Positions 29,066 to 37,717 of a stretch of 64,000 nucleotides of DNA are shown one piece after another. Source of the DNA: Curtobacterium sp. MCSS17_007 (GTDB taxonomy: Bacteria; Actinomycetota; Actinomycetes; Actinomycetales; Microbacteriaceae); NCBI RefSeq assembly GCF_003234175.2, contig NZ_CP126257.1:744001-808000 (forward strand), written 5' to 3'. How positions within the stretch are numbered: position 1 is the stretch's first letter; each line of letters begins with the position of its first letter. The notes below the pieces were generated by a model. The model had not been told where the DNA came from and searched no databases. It worked only from the letters and a program-made list of their open reading frames with translations. The translations under genes and the position numbers were made by a program.

Positions 29066-29775
29066 GCGGCCCGCGCGGCGACTGGTCGTCGGCCCCGGCC
29101 CGCGAGCCGGGTCGCGTGGCGGACACGTCGTCCGGCCGGGAGGCCCGCCCCGCGCCCGACACGTCGGCGGCCGGTGGCGCGGGCGGCCGGGTCCACGGCA
29201 CACCGGCGCCGGAGTACGGCGAGTACGCGCCGGCAGGCTGGGTGAACCCGGTGCTCGTCGAGCAGGAGCGGCGGGCGACCGAGGAGCGCGAGCGCGCAGC
29301 TCGCGCGGAACCCGCGACGCCGTCGCAGCGCAGCGCTCCGGGTCGGGCCCCTGCGCAGCGACCGGACGGTCGGCCGGCAGGGACCGCGCTGCCCACCAGT
29401 CGGTACGGTGCGTCTCAGTTCGACTTCGTGGTGACGGTCGGTCTGCTGGCGTTCGGGCTGTTCTCGGTCCTGCAGTCCCTCGCCGTCACCGAGGTCGCAT
29501 CGAGGGTCCGGGAGGCCTTCCGGCAGCAGGGCCTCCAGCTGTCCGACCCGGGGGCCCTGTCGACCGCGGCGGTCGTCGGGGCGATCAGCAGCGTCGTCGT
29601 CTTCGCGCTCGTCGCCTGGTGGTCGCTGCGGCGGTTGCGCGCACGGAAGTGGACGTTCTGGGTGCCGCTGCTCGGCGGGGGCGTCGCGTCGCTGATCAGC
29701 CTCGTCGCCTTCGTCCTGGTGATGTTCCAGGACCCGGGCTTCGTGCAGGCCCTGCTGCAGCAGTCCGGCGCCTGA
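29062..29775 (+). CDS. DUF6264-like membrane protein
   Basis: A 237-aa protein coupled to ispH by a GTGA overlap. The first 115 residues are low-complexity Pro/Ala/Arg-rich with the motif [13 protein letters not shown]. Three membrane helices follow (about residues 122-144, 173-193 and 204-226). The position after ispH matches an uncharacterised membrane protein in other actinobacteria. Function unknown. Confidence 0.8.
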   Translation: MSGPRGDWSSAPAREPGRVADTSSGREARPAPDTSAAGGAGGRVHGTPAPEYGEYAPAGWVNPVLVEQERRATEERERAARAEPATPSQRSAPGRAPAQRPDGRPAGTALPTSRYGASQFDFVVTVGLLAFGLFSVLQSLAVTEVASRVREAFRQQGLQLSDPGALSTAAVVGAISSVVVFALVAWWSLRRLRARKWTFWVPLLGGGVASLISLVAFVLVMFQDPGFVQALLQQSGA

Positions 29776-29819
29776 CCGTCCGGGGCCAGCGCCGCGGCCG
29801 CGCGGTCCCGTGCCTCCCG

Positions 29820-30389
29820 TCAGGGACCGGGGGCGAGCATCGACGTGACCTGGTCGACGGTCGCGTCGAGGTGGTCGGTGAGCGGCGCACCATCTGCGTC
29901 GTCGAGCCAGGCCTCGAGTGCGGTCTGCAGGACGAGGACCGTCACGCCGGCGACGACCCGCGCGGTACGGTCGTCCACGCCGCGGCGACGGAAGCCCTCC
30001 CGGACCGCCTGCCGCAGGTCCTCCTGCTTCCGCAGGTCGCGCTCGCGCAGGTCGGGTTCCGCGCTGATGATCCGCCGCGCCGCGAGCACCTGGTCGCGCC
30101 GGGGGTCGAACCGTTCGGCTGCGAGCTGCCGGAGTCCGTCGACGACCACGGTCATCGGGGGCGCTCCGGCCGGAGCCGCCGCGATCATCCGGGAGGCCAG
30201 TACGGGGATCTCGTCGTCCCCGAAGAAGACCTCGCGCTTGTCGCTGAAGTGCCGGAAGAACGTCCGACGCGTGACGCCCGCGCGCTCGACGATCTCCGGG
30301 ACCGTCGTCGCCGCGAAACCCCGCTCCGCGAAAAGCTCCAGCGCTGCACCGCGCAACCGCTCGCGGGTGTCGGGTGCCCATCTCGCCAT
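29820..30389 (-). CDS. TetR/AcrR family repressor
   Basis: A 189-aa regulator with an N-terminal helix-turn-helix (about residues 22-50, TTVPEIVERAGVTRRTFFRHFSDK) and a helical ligand-binding domain. It is divergent from the alcohol dehydrogenase-like gene with palindromic sites between the two starts, so it probably represses both. The ATG is 6 nt after TAGGGT (30401-30396, minus strand), leaderless, and that -10 abuts one of the palindromes. Confidence 0.9.
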   Translation of the reverse strand: MARWAPDTRERLRGAALELFAERGFAATTVPEIVERAGVTRRTFFRHFSDKREVFFGDDEIPVLASRMIAAAPAGAPPMTVVVDGLRQLAAERFDPRRDQVLAARRIISAEPDLRERDLRKQEDLRQAVREGFRRRGVDDRTARVVAGVTVLVLQTALEAWLDDADGAPLTDHLDATVDQVTSMLAPGP

Positions 30390-30395
30390 GGGGAC

Positions 30396-30457
30396 ACCCT
30401 AGTGATGACACCCGGTGCCGTTCCAGCGTAGGGTGATGGCACCCGGTGCCATCACCC
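30396..30457. promoter_or_regulatory. Divergent promoter with palindromic TetR operators
   Basis: A perfect 27-bp palindrome at 30431-30457 (arms GGGTGATGGCACC and GGTGCCATCACCC, one central base) overlaps a TAGGGT -10 on the plus strand (30429-30434). A second, imperfect copy (TGATGACACC-C-GGTGCC) lies at about 30403-30419, next to the TAGGGT -10 of the regulator. This arrangement lets one TetR protein shut both promoters. Confidence 0.8.
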
Positions 30458-30474
30458 TCGACGAAAGGCCCACC

Positions 30475-31596
30475 GTGCCCGACCACTCCGCCGCTGTCCT
30501 GCGCGAACCCCGGGGCGCCCTCGTCGTCGACCGGCTCCCGGTTCCCGAGCCCGCCGACGACGAGGTCGTCGTCCGCGTCCGGGCCGTGGCGGTCAACCCC
30601 GTGGACTGGGTGATCCAGGGCACGGGGCCCGTCACCTACCGCTGGCTCCGCACGCCGGCGGTGCTCGGTTCCGACGTCGCGGGCGAGGTCGTCGCGGTGG
30701 GCCCGGCGGTCACGCGCTTCCGGACGGGGGACCGCGTGGTCGGCCTGGCGACGGGCACCGATCGGGGGCGTGACCCGCTGCACGAGGGCGCGTTCCAGGA
30801 GCACACGGCGCTCCTCGAACGCCTGACCGCCGCGATCCCCGACGACGTGTCGTTCGACCGCGCCGCTGTCCTGCCGCTCGGTGCGTCGACCGCCGCGTGC
30901 GCGCTGTTCCAGCCGAAGCACCTCGGGCTCCCGCTGCCCGGTGCCGCCGACGCGTCGTCCGACCGGTCCGGCGTCGTCGTGGTCTGGGGCGGCTCGACGA
31001 GCGTCGGGATGAACGCCGTGCAACTCGCCCGGGCCGCCGGGTACACGGTCGTGAGCACCGCCTCGCCCCGCAACGCCGACACCGTGCGGTCGCTCGGCGC
31101 GGAGGTCGTCGTCGACCACGGGTCGCCGACGGCGGTCGACGACCTCGTCGCGGCCGTCGCCGGACGGCCGGTCGTCGGAGCGGTCGCCTTCGGGACGACC
31201 TCGACCGCCGCCTGCATCGCGGTGCTGCGGCGCACCGGCGGCACGGTGCTGGCGATGGCGAGCACGCCGGTGTCGCTCGACCGGATCGCCGGGCGACGGC
31301 GACTCTTCCCGGGGATGCTGCCGGTGTTCACCAGGATCGGGCTCACCACGGTGGCGCTCACCCTGCGGGCACGCCGGGCCGGCATCCGGGCCGCGTTCGT
31401 GTGGGGGAGCAGCCTCCGCGACGACGACCTGGGGCCGGAGCTGTGGGGTCGGGTCCTGCCCGAGGGGCTCGCGGACGGCTCGATCCGCCCGATGCCCGAG
31501 CCGCTCGTCGTCGGGCACGGACTCGACGCCGTCCAGGGCGCCGTCGACCGGCAGCGCGCAGGGGTGTCCGCGCGCAAGGTCGTCGTGACGCTCTGA
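30475..31596 (+). CDS. Zinc-independent MDR-type alcohol dehydrogenase/quinone oxidoreductase
   Basis: About 373-aa NAD(P)H-dependent oxidoreductase of the medium-chain family. The GroES-like N-terminus contains VRVRAVAVNPVDW and VLGSDVAGEVVAVGP, and the Rossmann part contains VVWGGSTSVGMNAVQLARAAG. The structural-zinc cysteines of classical ADHs are absent. I chose GTG 30475 because GAAAGG lies 8 nt upstream and the start is outside the operator; a start at 30415 would place codons inside it. Probably induced when the divergent TetR repressor binds its ligand. Confidence 0.85.
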   Translation: MPDHSAAVLREPRGALVVDRLPVPEPADDEVVVRVRAVAVNPVDWVIQGTGPVTYRWLRTPAVLGSDVAGEVVAVGPAVTRFRTGDRVVGLATGTDRGRDPLHEGAFQEHTALLERLTAAIPDDVSFDRAAVLPLGASTAACALFQPKHLGLPLPGAADASSDRSGVVVVWGGSTSVGMNAVQLARAAGYTVVSTASPRNADTVRSLGAEVVVDHGSPTAVDDLVAAVAGRPVVGAVAFGTTSTAACIAVLRRTGGTVLAMASTPVSLDRIAGRRRLFPGMLPVFTRIGLTTVALTLRARRAGIRAAFVWGSSLRDDDLGPELWGRVLPEGLADGSIRPMPEPLVVGHGLDAVQGAVDRQRAGVSARKVVVTL

Positions 31597-31617
31597 CGCT
31601 CTGACGCTCTGACGCCC
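31586..31617. repeat. Four tandem 8-bp TGACGCTC repeats
   Basis: TGACGCTC occurs head to tail at 31586, 31594 and 31602, with TGACGCCC at 31610. The second unit carries the TGA stop of the dehydrogenase gene. Slippage at such a stop-proximal repeat would not alter the protein. Confidence 0.75.
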
Positions 31618-31634
31618 GAGGCGCGGGCGGCCGA

Positions 31635-32894
31635 CTACCCCGCCAGGAAGGCAGCGACCGCGCCGTGCAGTGCCGCGAGGTCGTCGACGTGCACGAGCTC
31701 GCGCACCGAGTGCATCGACAGCAGGCCGACGCCGATGTCGATCGTCGGGATGCCGAGCCGGGTCGCCGCGATCGGCCCGATGGTCGAGCCGCCGGGGATC
31801 GTGTTCACGTTGACGAACGGCTGCCAGGACACCCCGGCGGCATCGCACGCGGCGGACCAGACGGCTGCACCCTTCGCCTCGGTCATGTAGCGCTGGTTGG
31901 CGCTGATCTTCAGGAGCGGACCCGCACCCGGACGCGGACGGTTGGTCGGGTCGTGCTTCTCGGGCTGGTTCGGGTGCACCAGGTGGCCGGCGTCGCTCGA
32001 CAGCAGCCACGAGGCGCGGAACGCCCGCGCGGCCTCGGAGCGGGTCGCGCCGAGGCCCTCCTGCACGCGGCCGAGGACGTCCTCGAGGAACGGACCGCCC
32101 GCACCGGACGGGGTCGACGAGCCGATCTCCTCGTGGTCGAACGCCGCGAAGACCGGGATGTGGTCGCCGTCGGCCGGTGCGTCGATGATCCCGCGGAGCC
32201 CGGCGTGCACGCTCGTCAGGTTGTCCATCCGACCGGACGCGAGGAACTCCCGGTCGATGCCGATCCGTGCCGGGGCCTGCGTGTCCGCCAGGAAGAGGTC
32301 CCACGACACCGCGTCGTCCCCGAGCCGACCGCGCAGCCACGCGAGCACGTCGGTGCCGCCGGCGGTGCCGTCCGTGCCGACGACCGGCAGGGTGTGGCGC
32401 TGCCGGTCGATCTCCTTGCCGTCGTTCACCCCGCGGTCGAGGTGGATCGCGAGGTTCGGGATCCGGGCAACGGCGTCGGTCGACACGAGGCGCACCGAGC
32501 CGTCGGCGTCGACAACGCGGCCGGCGATGCGGAGGTCGCGGTCGAACCACGTCGACAGGAGCGCGCCGCCGTAGACCTCGACGTTGAGCTGCTCCCAGCC
32601 GCCGACGCGCACGGTCGGGTTCGGCTTGATGCGGAACCCGGGGGAGTCGGTGTGCGCGCCGAGGATCCGGAACGGGGTGGTCGCCACGGCCGACTCCGGG
32701 AGCCGCCAGGCGATGACGGCCCCGTCACGCACGACGACGTAGGCGCCGGCCTCGGTCGGCCAGGCGTCGAGCTCCGACAGCTCGGTGAACCCGGCCGCCA
32801 CGAGCTGGTCCCGTGCGACCGCGGCCGCGTGGAACGCGGTTGGGGACTCGGTGACGTACTGGGCGAACGAGGAGGCGATGGCGTCGGTGGTCAC
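31635..32894 (-). CDS. M18 family aminopeptidase
   Basis: A 419-aa zinc aminopeptidase of the aspartyl-aminopeptidase family, trimming N-terminal residues from cytosolic peptides. Metal and catalytic motifs are intact: GAHTDSPGFR, LASGRMDNLTSVHAGL, AFDHEEIGSSTPSG and LSMHSVRELVHV. GTG 32894 lies 6 nt after CACGAT on the minus strand, consistent with a leaderless start. It is convergent with the dehydrogenase gene. Confidence 0.94.
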   Translation of the reverse strand: MTTDAIASSFAQYVTESPTAFHAAAVARDQLVAAGFTELSELDAWPTEAGAYVVVRDGAVIAWRLPESAVATTPFRILGAHTDSPGFRIKPNPTVRVGGWEQLNVEVYGGALLSTWFDRDLRIAGRVVDADGSVRLVSTDAVARIPNLAIHLDRGVNDGKEIDRQRHTLPVVGTDGTAGGTDVLAWLRGRLGDDAVSWDLFLADTQAPARIGIDREFLASGRMDNLTSVHAGLRGIIDAPADGDHIPVFAAFDHEEIGSSTPSGAGGPFLEDVLGRVQEGLGATRSEAARAFRASWLLSSDAGHLVHPNQPEKHDPTNRPRPGAGPLLKISANQRYMTEAKGAAVWSAACDAAGVSWQPFVNVNTIPGGSTIGPIAATRLGIPTIDIGVGLLSMHSVRELVHVDDLAALHGAVAAFLAG

Positions 32895-32933
32895 CTGCCC
32901 ATCGTGGCACGCGCGGTGGTGGTGACCGGACGC

Positions 32934-32968
32934 GGAACGGGGCGCGTCCGTCGGACGCGCCCCGTTCC
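32934..32968 (-). terminator. 16-bp hairpin after fbaA
   Basis: GGAACGGGGCGCGTCC (32934-32949) pairs perfectly with 32953-32968 around GTC, downstream of the fbaA stop on the minus strand and upstream of the aminopeptidase start. Confidence 0.8.
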
Positions 32969-33000
32969 TCCCGGCTGGTGACCGCCGGCGTGCGACCGGA

Positions 33001-34029
33001 TCAGCCCTTGCTGTTCCCGGCCGAGCCGAGGACCTTCGCGGCCTCGACCACGCGTGCCGCCATGGCGGTCTCGGCGACCTTGCCCCAGGCGCGCGGGTCG
33101 TACTGCTTCTTGTTGCCGACCTCGCCGTCGATCTTCAGGACGCCCTCGTAGTTGCGGAACATCGAGTCGGCGATCGAGCGGGTGAACGCGTACTGCGTGT
33201 CCGTGTCGATGTTCATCTTGATGACGCCGTTGCGGACGGCCTCGTGGATCTCGTCGTCGGTCGAGCCGGAACCGCCGTGGAAGACGAGGTCGAGCGGGTT
33301 CTCGCCGGTGCCGTGCTTCTGCGCGACCGAGGCCTGGATCTCGCCGAGGAGTTCCGGACGGAGCTTGACGTTGCCCGGCTTGTAGACGCCGTGCACGTTG
33401 CCGAAGGTCAGGGCGGCGATCCAGCGACCCCGGTCACCCAGCCCGAGCGCGTCGACGACCTTCTCGACGTCGTTCGGGGTCGTGTACAGCGCGTCGTTGG
33501 TGCCCTCGTGCTGGACGCCGTCCTCTTCGCCGCCGACGACGCCGATCTCGACCTCGAGGATCGCGTTGATGTTGCGCGTCTTCTCGATCATCGTGCGGGC
33601 GATCTCGATGTTCTCGTCGAGCGGCACGGCCGAGCCGTCCCACATGTGCGACTGGAAGATCGGGTTGCGGCCCTGGCGGACCTCCTCCTCGCTCGCGGCG
33701 ATGAGGGGCATGACGAAGCCGTCGAGGGCATCCTTCGGGCAGTGGTCGGTGTGCAGTGCGACGGTGACGTCGTAGTTCTTCGCGACCTCGTGCGCGAAGC
33801 GGGCCATCGCGAGGGCGCCCGCCGCGCGGTTCTTGACGGTGTGGCCGGCGAAGTAGTCGGCGCCGCCGGTCGTCACCTGGAGGATGCCGTCCGAACCGGC
33901 CTCCTGCAGACCCTGGAGGACCGCGTTGATCGTCTGGGAGGAGGACACGTTCACCGCGGGGTAGGCGAACTTGCCGGCCTTCGCTCGTTCGAGCATCTCG
34001 GCGTACTGTTCCGGCGTTGCGATGGGCAC
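33001..34029 (-). CDS. fbaA: Class II fructose-bisphosphate aldolase
   Basis: A 342-aa zinc aldolase of the E. coli FbaA (class IIA) type: cleavage or formation of fructose-1,6-bisphosphate. Zinc ligands are in LHTDHCPKDAL, GNVHGVYKPGNVKL and LVFHGGSGSTDDEI. The GTG start has AAGGAGA 6 nt upstream. It is divergent from glpX, so the aldolase and the bisphosphatase acting on the same intermediate share an intergenic region. Confidence 0.97.
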   Translation of the reverse strand: MPIATPEQYAEMLERAKAGKFAYPAVNVSSSQTINAVLQGLQEAGSDGILQVTTGGADYFAGHTVKNRAAGALAMARFAHEVAKNYDVTVALHTDHCPKDALDGFVMPLIAASEEEVRQGRNPIFQSHMWDGSAVPLDENIEIARTMIEKTRNINAILEVEIGVVGGEEDGVQHEGTNDALYTTPNDVEKVVDALGLGDRGRWIAALTFGNVHGVYKPGNVKLRPELLGEIQASVAQKHGTGENPLDLVFHGGSGSTDDEIHEAVRNGVIKMNIDTDTQYAFTRSIADSMFRNYEGVLKIDGEVGNKKQYDPRAWGKVAETAMAARVVEAAKVLGSAGNSKG

Positions 34030-34064
34030 TGCGATCTCCTTCGACTTCGGTGGTGTCGTCGCCG

Positions 34065-34145
34065 AGCCTAGTCAGCGGTCCTCCACGGGTGACACGTGCA
34101 CGTCCGTGCAGTCGGCGTGAGGGCTGTGAGTGCGGTGGGTAGGCT
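34065..34145. promoter_or_regulatory. Divergent TAGGCT promoters of fbaA and glpX
   Basis: Identical TAGGCT -10 hexamers lie on both strands: 34070-34065 for fbaA (leader of about 30 nt with Shine-Dalgarno) and 34140-34145 for glpX (6 nt before GTG, leaderless). The two opposing enzymes of gluconeogenesis/glycolysis therefore have the same -10 but different translation modes. Confidence 0.6.
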
Positions 34146-34151
34146 CTGGTC

Positions 34152-35141
34152 GTGACTCCCACTACGGAAACCGGCTCCCTGTTCCTCCAGCCCGACCGCA
34201 ACCTGGCGCTCGAGCTCGTGCGTGCGACGGAGGCCGCCGCGATCCGTGCACAGCCGTGGGTCGGCCGGGGCGAGAAGAACCTCGCGGACGGAGCGGCCGT
34301 CGACGCGATGCGCAAGTTCCTCGGCACCGTGAACTTCGACGGCGTCGTCGTGATCGGCGAGGGCGAGAAGGACAACGCGCCGATGCTCTACAACGGCGAG
34401 CACGTCGGCAACGGTCACGGGCCGGCCTGCGACATCGCGGTCGACCCGATCGACGGCACCTCGCTCACGGCCGCCGGCCGCCAGAACGCCATCTCCGTGA
34501 TGGCCGTCTCGGACCGCGGCTCGATGTACGACCCGTCCGCCGTCTTCTACATGGACAAGATCGCGGCCGGTCCCGAGGGGCGCGGGGTCCTCGACCTCGA
34601 GAAGCCGATCGGTGAGAACATCCGCGCGCTCGCGAAGGCGAAGCACAAGGACATCGAGGACATGCAGATCGCCGTCCTCGACCGTCCCCGTCACGACGAA
34701 CTCATCCGCGCGATCCGTGCCACGGGCGCCGGCACCCGCCTGCTGCTCGACGGCGACGTCGCCGGAGGCATCTCGGCGGCGCTGCCGGGTTCGAAGATCG
34801 ACATGTGCGTCGGTGTCGGCGGCACCCCCGAGGGCATCATCACCGCGTGCGCGATCAAGGCGCTCGGCGGTGTGATCCTCGGCAAGCTGCAGCCGAAGGA
34901 CGACGAGGAGCGCCAGAAGGCCCTGGACGCCGGCCACGACCTCGACAAGGTGCTCGACCAGGACGACCTGGTGACGGGCGACAACACCTTCTTCGTCGCC
35001 ACCGGTGTCACCGACGGTGTGCTCGTGGACGGTGTCCGCCGGTCGCGCGGTGTCATCCACACGGACTCGCTCGTCCTCCGCTCCCGCTCGAACACCATCC
35101 GGCGCATCCAGGCGGACCACCGCGCCGAGAAGTGGTTCTGA
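34152..35141 (+). CDS. glpX: Class II fructose-1,6-bisphosphatase
   Basis: A 329-aa GlpX-type phosphatase, the gluconeogenic step from fructose-1,6-bisphosphate to fructose-6-phosphate. It shows the metal-binding [19 protein letters not shown] and [16 protein letters not shown] motifs and the downstream [23 protein letters not shown] 34152 is 6 nt after TAGGCT with no Shine-Dalgarno. A 15-bp hairpin follows. Confidence 0.97.
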   Translation: MTPTTETGSLFLQPDRNLALELVRATEAAAIRAQPWVGRGEKNLADGAAVDAMRKFLGTVNFDGVVVIGEGEKDNAPMLYNGEHVGNGHGPACDIAVDPIDGTSLTAAGRQNAISVMAVSDRGSMYDPSAVFYMDKIAAGPEGRGVLDLEKPIGENIRALAKAKHKDIEDMQIAVLDRPRHDELIRAIRATGAGTRLLLDGDVAGGISAALPGSKIDMCVGVGGTPEGIITACAIKALGGVILGKLQPKDDEERQKALDAGHDLDKVLDQDDLVTGDNTFFVATGVTDGVLVDGVRRSRGVIHTDSLVLRSRSNTIRRIQADHRAEKWF

Positions 35142-35203
35142 CCCAGCCGGTGTGCTGACGTCCGTCGGTGCCGCCGCGCGTCTGACCGCCTGCACGACCG
35201 GAA

Positions 35204-35239
35204 GCACCCCGAACCACGGGATCACGTGGTTCGGGGTGC
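35204..35239. terminator. 15-bp hairpin between glpX and rmuC
   Basis: GCACCCCGAACCACG (35204-35218) pairs perfectly with 35225-35239 around GGATCA, between the convergent glpX (+) and rmuC (-). Probably bidirectional. Confidence 0.8.
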
Positions 35240-35282
35240 GGCTCGTCGTGCGGGAGCACGTCGCGCCGCGGCGACGCCGCGC

Positions 35283-36545
35283 TCAGTCGTCGTCGAGCGC
35301 GCCGACGAGCTCGGGCGCGGTGAGCAGCCGCGGCTCGTCGTCGATCGTCCCCGGGTCGGCGAGCACCTTCGACTCGTCGAGCAGTGACAGTCGCCGGGCG
35401 CTCGGCAGCACCTGGCGCTCGAGCGACCCCACGAAGCGGTTGTAGTCGACCACGGACCCGCGGATCGCCCGGCCCAGCTTGTCGACGTGGCCCCCGAGCG
35501 TCGCCAGGCGGCCGTAGAGCTCCCGGGAGACCCGGAAGAGCTCCCGCGCCTCGGCGGTGACGACGTCCTGCTGCCACGAGAACGCGACGGTCTTCAGCAC
35601 CGACCACAGCGTGACGGGTGACGCCAGGGCGATCCGCTTGCGGAACGCGTGGTCCAGCAGCCCCGGATCGGCGGCGAGGGCGCTCGAGATCAGGGACTCG
35701 GACGGGATGAAGGCGATCGTCAGCTCGGGCGATGCGTCGTAGCCGGTCCAGTACTCCCGCGCAGCGAGGGCGTCCACGTGCGCGCGCAGCGCCTTCACGT
35801 GCTGCCCGATCAGCTGGTCACGCCGGGCGCCCTCGGCCCCGGTCGCGCTCGCCGGGATCTCGGCGGCCTGCAGGTAGGCGCTGAAGGGCACCTTCGCATC
35901 GACGGCGATGGTCTTGCCGCCCGGGAGGTGCACGACCATGTCGGGTCGGGCGGTGCCGGCGCTGGTCGTCACCGAGGACTGCACGTCGAAGTCGACCCGT
36001 TCGAGCAGGCCGGCTGCCTCGACGACGTTGCGCAGCTGCGTCTCGCCCCAGACGCCCCGGGTGCTGTTCGACGACAGGGCGCTCGCGAGCGTGTCGGCCG
36101 TGGCGCGGAGTCGTTCCTCGGACTCGGCGGCGGACCGCAGCTGGGCGGACAGTGCGCCGTACTGCTCGGTCCGCGACTGCTCGAGCTCGGCGATCTTCGC
36201 CCGCATCTGGTCGAGCGTCTGCGCCACGGGGCTGAGCGCCGACAGCACCTTCGACTCGCCCTGGTTGCGCGCCGCGTCGGCCCCGTGCATCCGCTGCACG
36301 AGGTGCTCGAGCTCGGCGGCACGGCGTTCGAGCGAGTCGACCTGGCGGCGGTACTGGGCGTCCTGGGCGTCGAGCCGTTCCTCGGCGTCGGCGCGCACGG
36401 AATCGAGCTGGGCGCGCAGCGCGTCCGCCGTGGCGCGGGCCGAGGCGGCGTCGACGCCGGCGCGCGCACGGGCGAGCGACCACGCGACGACGGCGCCCAC
36501 GGCGATCCCGAGGACGAGGCCGATGACCAGGGCGAGGATCTGCAT
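35283..36545 (-). CDS. rmuC: DNA recombination protein RmuC
   Basis: About 420-aa protein with an N-terminal membrane helix (residues 2-22), a long coiled coil (about 30-130) and the RmuC nuclease-like domain: NSTRGVWGETQLRNVVEAAGL, RPDMVVHLPGGKTIAVDAKVP with the PD-(D/E)XK-type D...DAK pair, IAFIPSESL and SPVTLWSVLKTVAFSWQQ. RmuC limits recombination at repeats. ATG 36545 is 6 nt after CACAGT (minus strand), leaderless. The -10 side faces the iol promoter. Confidence 0.92.
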   Translation of the reverse strand: MQILALVIGLVLGIAVGAVVAWSLARARAGVDAASARATADALRAQLDSVRADAEERLDAQDAQYRRQVDSLERRAAELEHLVQRMHGADAARNQGESKVLSALSPVAQTLDQMRAKIAELEQSRTEQYGALSAQLRSAAESEERLRATADTLASALSSNSTRGVWGETQLRNVVEAAGLLERVDFDVQSSVTTSAGTARPDMVVHLPGGKTIAVDAKVPFSAYLQAAEIPASATGAEGARRDQLIGQHVKALRAHVDALAAREYWTGYDASPELTIAFIPSESLISSALAADPGLLDHAFRKRIALASPVTLWSVLKTVAFSWQQDVVTAEARELFRVSRELYGRLATLGGHVDKLGRAIRGSVVDYNRFVGSLERQVLPSARRLSLLDESKVLADPGTIDDEPRLLTAPELVGALDDD

Positions 36546-36625
36546 GACGCGACTGTGGCAGGTCCCACCGACACGCGCCTCCCGGCCCGCCGGAGCCGCT
36601 CGCCGCACCCCTCTCGATCCATGTA

Positions 36626-36654
36626 CTGACATTAGGGCAAAGTCCGTGTACAGT
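36626..36654 (+). promoter_or_regulatory. iol operon promoter with candidate GntR operator
   Basis: CTGACA (36626-36631) and TACAGT (36649-36654) separated by 17 bp form the best sigma-70-like promoter in the window. The spacer holds TTAGGGCAAAGT, and the core TAGGGCAAA (36633-36641) resembles TAAGGACAAA at the tautomerase promoter (46891). TGTAC/GTACA half-sites flank it (36622 and 36648). A regulator binding here would block RNA polymerase. Confidence 0.65.
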
Positions 36655-36700
36655 CGTGATCGTCCGCCGACGAAGCCGAACGGAAGGTCCATCACGTCGC

Positions 36701-37717
36701 ATGACCAACGAAGCTCCTCACGCCCACGACGTGATCACGATGGGACGCGTCAGCGTCGACGTCTACCCCCAGCAGACCGGCCCGCTCGAGGACGTCTCGA
36801 CCTTCTCGAAGTCCGTCGGCGGGAGCGCGACCAACGTCGCCATCGCCGCAGCTCGACACGGTGCGGACGCCGCGGTGATCACCCGCACCGGCAACGACCC
36901 GTTCGGCCGCTACATCGCGCGCACCCTGCCGGAGTTCGGCGTGGCGAACGACTTCGTCACCACGGTCGACGGGCTCAACACCCCGGTGGCCTTCTGCGAG
37001 ATCTTCCCGCCGGACGACTTCCCGCTGTACTTCTACCGGGCGCCGAAGGCCCCGGACCTCATGATCACCGCGAAGTCCCTGCCGCTGCACGCCATCGAGC
37101 GCGCGCGGGTCTTCTGGACGACGGTGACGGGACTCAGCGAGGAGCCGAGCCGCAGCGCGCACCACACGGCCTTCGAGGCGCGGAGCGCGGCACTGCGGGA
37201 CACCTCGGGCAGCACGGAGCTCCACACCGTGCTCGACCTGGACTACCGGGCGGTGTTCTGGTCGAGTCCCGAGGCCGCCACGCGTGAGGTCGCCGTCGCG
37301 CTCGAGCACGCCACCGTCGCCGTCGGCAACCGCGAGGAGTGCGAGGTCGCCGTGGGGGAGACCGACCCCGTCCGCGCCGCGGACGCCCTGCTCGAGCGTG
37401 GCGTCGAGATCGCGATCGTGAAGCAGGGACCCAAGGGCGTGCTGGCGAAGACCCGCGACGAGACCGTCGAGTACCGACCGCACACCATCGACGTCGTCAA
37501 CGGGCTGGGGTCCGGCGACGGCTTCGGCGGGGCCCTGGTGCACGGGCTGCTGCAGGGCTGGAGCCTCGACCGCACCCTCGCCTTCGCGAACGCGGCCGGT
37601 GCCATCGTCGCCACCCGGTTCGAGTGCTCGACCGCGATGCCGACGAGCGACGAGATCGAGGACTTCCTGCGCACGAACCCGGCGCAGGCGACCACGAAGG
37701 AGGGCGTCGATGCCTGA
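36701..37717 (+). CDS. iolC: 5-dehydro-2-deoxygluconokinase
   Basis: A 338-aa PfkB-family kinase, first gene of the inositol operon, phosphorylating 5-dehydro-2-deoxygluconate. The N-terminal sugar-binding block is KSVGGSATNVAIAAARHG, and the C-terminal ATP/anion-hole motif NGLGSGDGFGGALVHGL contains the catalytic Asp. The start ATG 36701 was chosen for alignment to family N-termini; GGAAGG lies about 13 nt upstream, a long spacing. Its stop overlaps the next gene by 8 bp. Confidence 0.92.
   Translation: MTNEAPHAHDVITMGRVSVDVYPQQTGPLEDVSTFSKSVGGSATNVAIAAARHGADAAVITRTGNDPFGRYIARTLPEFGVANDFVTTVDGLNTPVAFCEIFPPDDFPLYFYRAPKAPDLMITAKSLPLHAIERARVFWTTVTGLSEEPSRSAHHTAFEARSAALRDTSGSTELHTVLDLDYRAVFWSSPEAATREVAVALEHATVAVGNREECEVAVGETDPVRAADALLERGVEIAIVKQGPKGVLAKTRDETVEYRPHTIDVVNGLGSGDGFGGALVHGLLQGWSLDRTLAFANAAGAIVATRFECSTAMPTSDEIEDFLRTNPAQATTKEGVDA

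Noticed and set aside
26023..29775. 1250-codon open frame on the plus strand
   Set aside because: Most of it is antisense to DUF4245, xseB and xseA and out of frame with ispH. Only its end, from GTG 29062, encodes the real membrane protein.
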